From NCBI RefSeq assembly GCF_004197395.1, contig NZ_SELS01000009.1:62001-126000 (forward strand): a DNA stretch of 64,000 nt, read 5' to 3'. The stretch's first letter is position 1. Every line of letters begins with the position of its first letter. This stretch comes from Paraburkholderia sp. UYCP14C (GTDB lineage Bacteria; Pseudomonadota; Gammaproteobacteria; Burkholderiales; Burkholderiaceae). Position numbers and translations under genes: made by a program. The notes under the pieces were generated by a model. The model was not told the origin of the DNA, did no database searches, and saw nothing but the letters and a program-made list of their open reading frames with translations. Of the stretch, positions 63,625-64,000 are shown one piece after another.

Positions 63625-64000
63625 GATGCGTCGAACCGATTGGTGCGAGACAGCTGCCGGGCTACGCCGACGCCGGCGCGTCCAAGCAATCGCGAACCGC
63701 GTAACGTTAGACGACCTGGGCCAACGAGCATACGCGCATGCGGCGATGGAAGACGCCACGGCATCGCGTTCGATCGATCGCCGTGACAATCGCGGCGCGC
63801 GAAGCGCTTGCCGGCACTAAGCGTTTCGAGGCGCGTGAAATTGAGTTCAGTCGTGTGCGGTACCGCATCAGTCATTATGCTGTGGACCGTTGTGATGGCT
63901 GAATGGCAGAAAGAATCCGCTAGTTTCCGACGCAGACGGCGCGCTGACGGACCGACAAACGATGAACGCTCCGGTGGTGGCCCGCGACGTTGCAACTGCC
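63625..64000. other. Right edge, no gene seen
   Basis: The last 376 bases carry no frame that I can support. They should hold the promoter of the lipoprotein hydrolase gene. Confidence 0.4.

Overview
The window looks like part of a secondary replicon (chromosome 2 or a megaplasmid) of a Burkholderiales bacterium, most likely a Paraburkholderia. The evidence is the high GC, long overlapping open frames on both strands, a DUF4148 protein, a 384-aa Burkholderia-type porin, and a rep/parA/parB block with iterons. The genus is inferred from gene content; no 16S gene or other species marker is present.

Bases 1-870 hold the end of a DUF2182 membrane protein and a small DUF4148 exported protein. Bases 870-30900 form one large module for using xylan and other plant beta-glycans. 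It encodes a lipoprotein GH10 endoxylanase, a porin, two CUT1 ABC sugar importers (one linked to a GH3 beta-xylosidase/glucosidase, one to a GH1 beta-glucosidase), a full oxidative (Weimberg-type) pentose pathway (xylose dehydrogenase, lactonase, xylonate dehydratase, XylX, ketoglutarate-semialdehyde dehydrogenase), an MFS sugar-acid transporter and three LacI-family regulators. Three kinds of operator can be read directly: GTTACCGGTAAC before the MFS/dehydratase operon, CRCTAACGTTA-type sites, and three perfect copies of TGAAAGCGCTTTCA. The xylanase promoter carries one of each of the last two, so two regulators seem to meet there. A VapBC-like pair, and an orphan operator followed by a ribosome-binding site and an 8-codon frame, lie between the two transport modules.

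Bases 31000-48400 are mixed accessory genes: an alpha/beta hydrolase, small exported proteins, a HipBA-type toxin-antitoxin pair with an unusually long HipB tail, a GntR(FCD)-regulated gamma-glutamyltransferase-like/MFS/GAF/MFS operon, an RcnB-like protein, and arcD-arcA followed by an NhaC-type antiporter without arcB or arcC. Bases 48400-54200 carry a two-component system preceded by a 40-aa small protein and a GFA-family enzyme, then a patatin-like hydrolase coupled to a GntP-type permease.

Bases 54200-59500 are the replication and partition region: a Rep initiator, about 14 iterons of the form CACAN4ACCTCACC on both sides of an AT-rich stretch, parA-parB, and then degenerate tandem copies of the end of parB. 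Each of these copies ends in a near-identical 21-23 bp palindrome (arms AGTGTCTAGA and TCTAGACACT), the best candidate for this replicon's centromere (parS). A stretch of about 2 kb without a convincing gene follows, and the window closes with a large lipoprotein lipase-like hydrolase.
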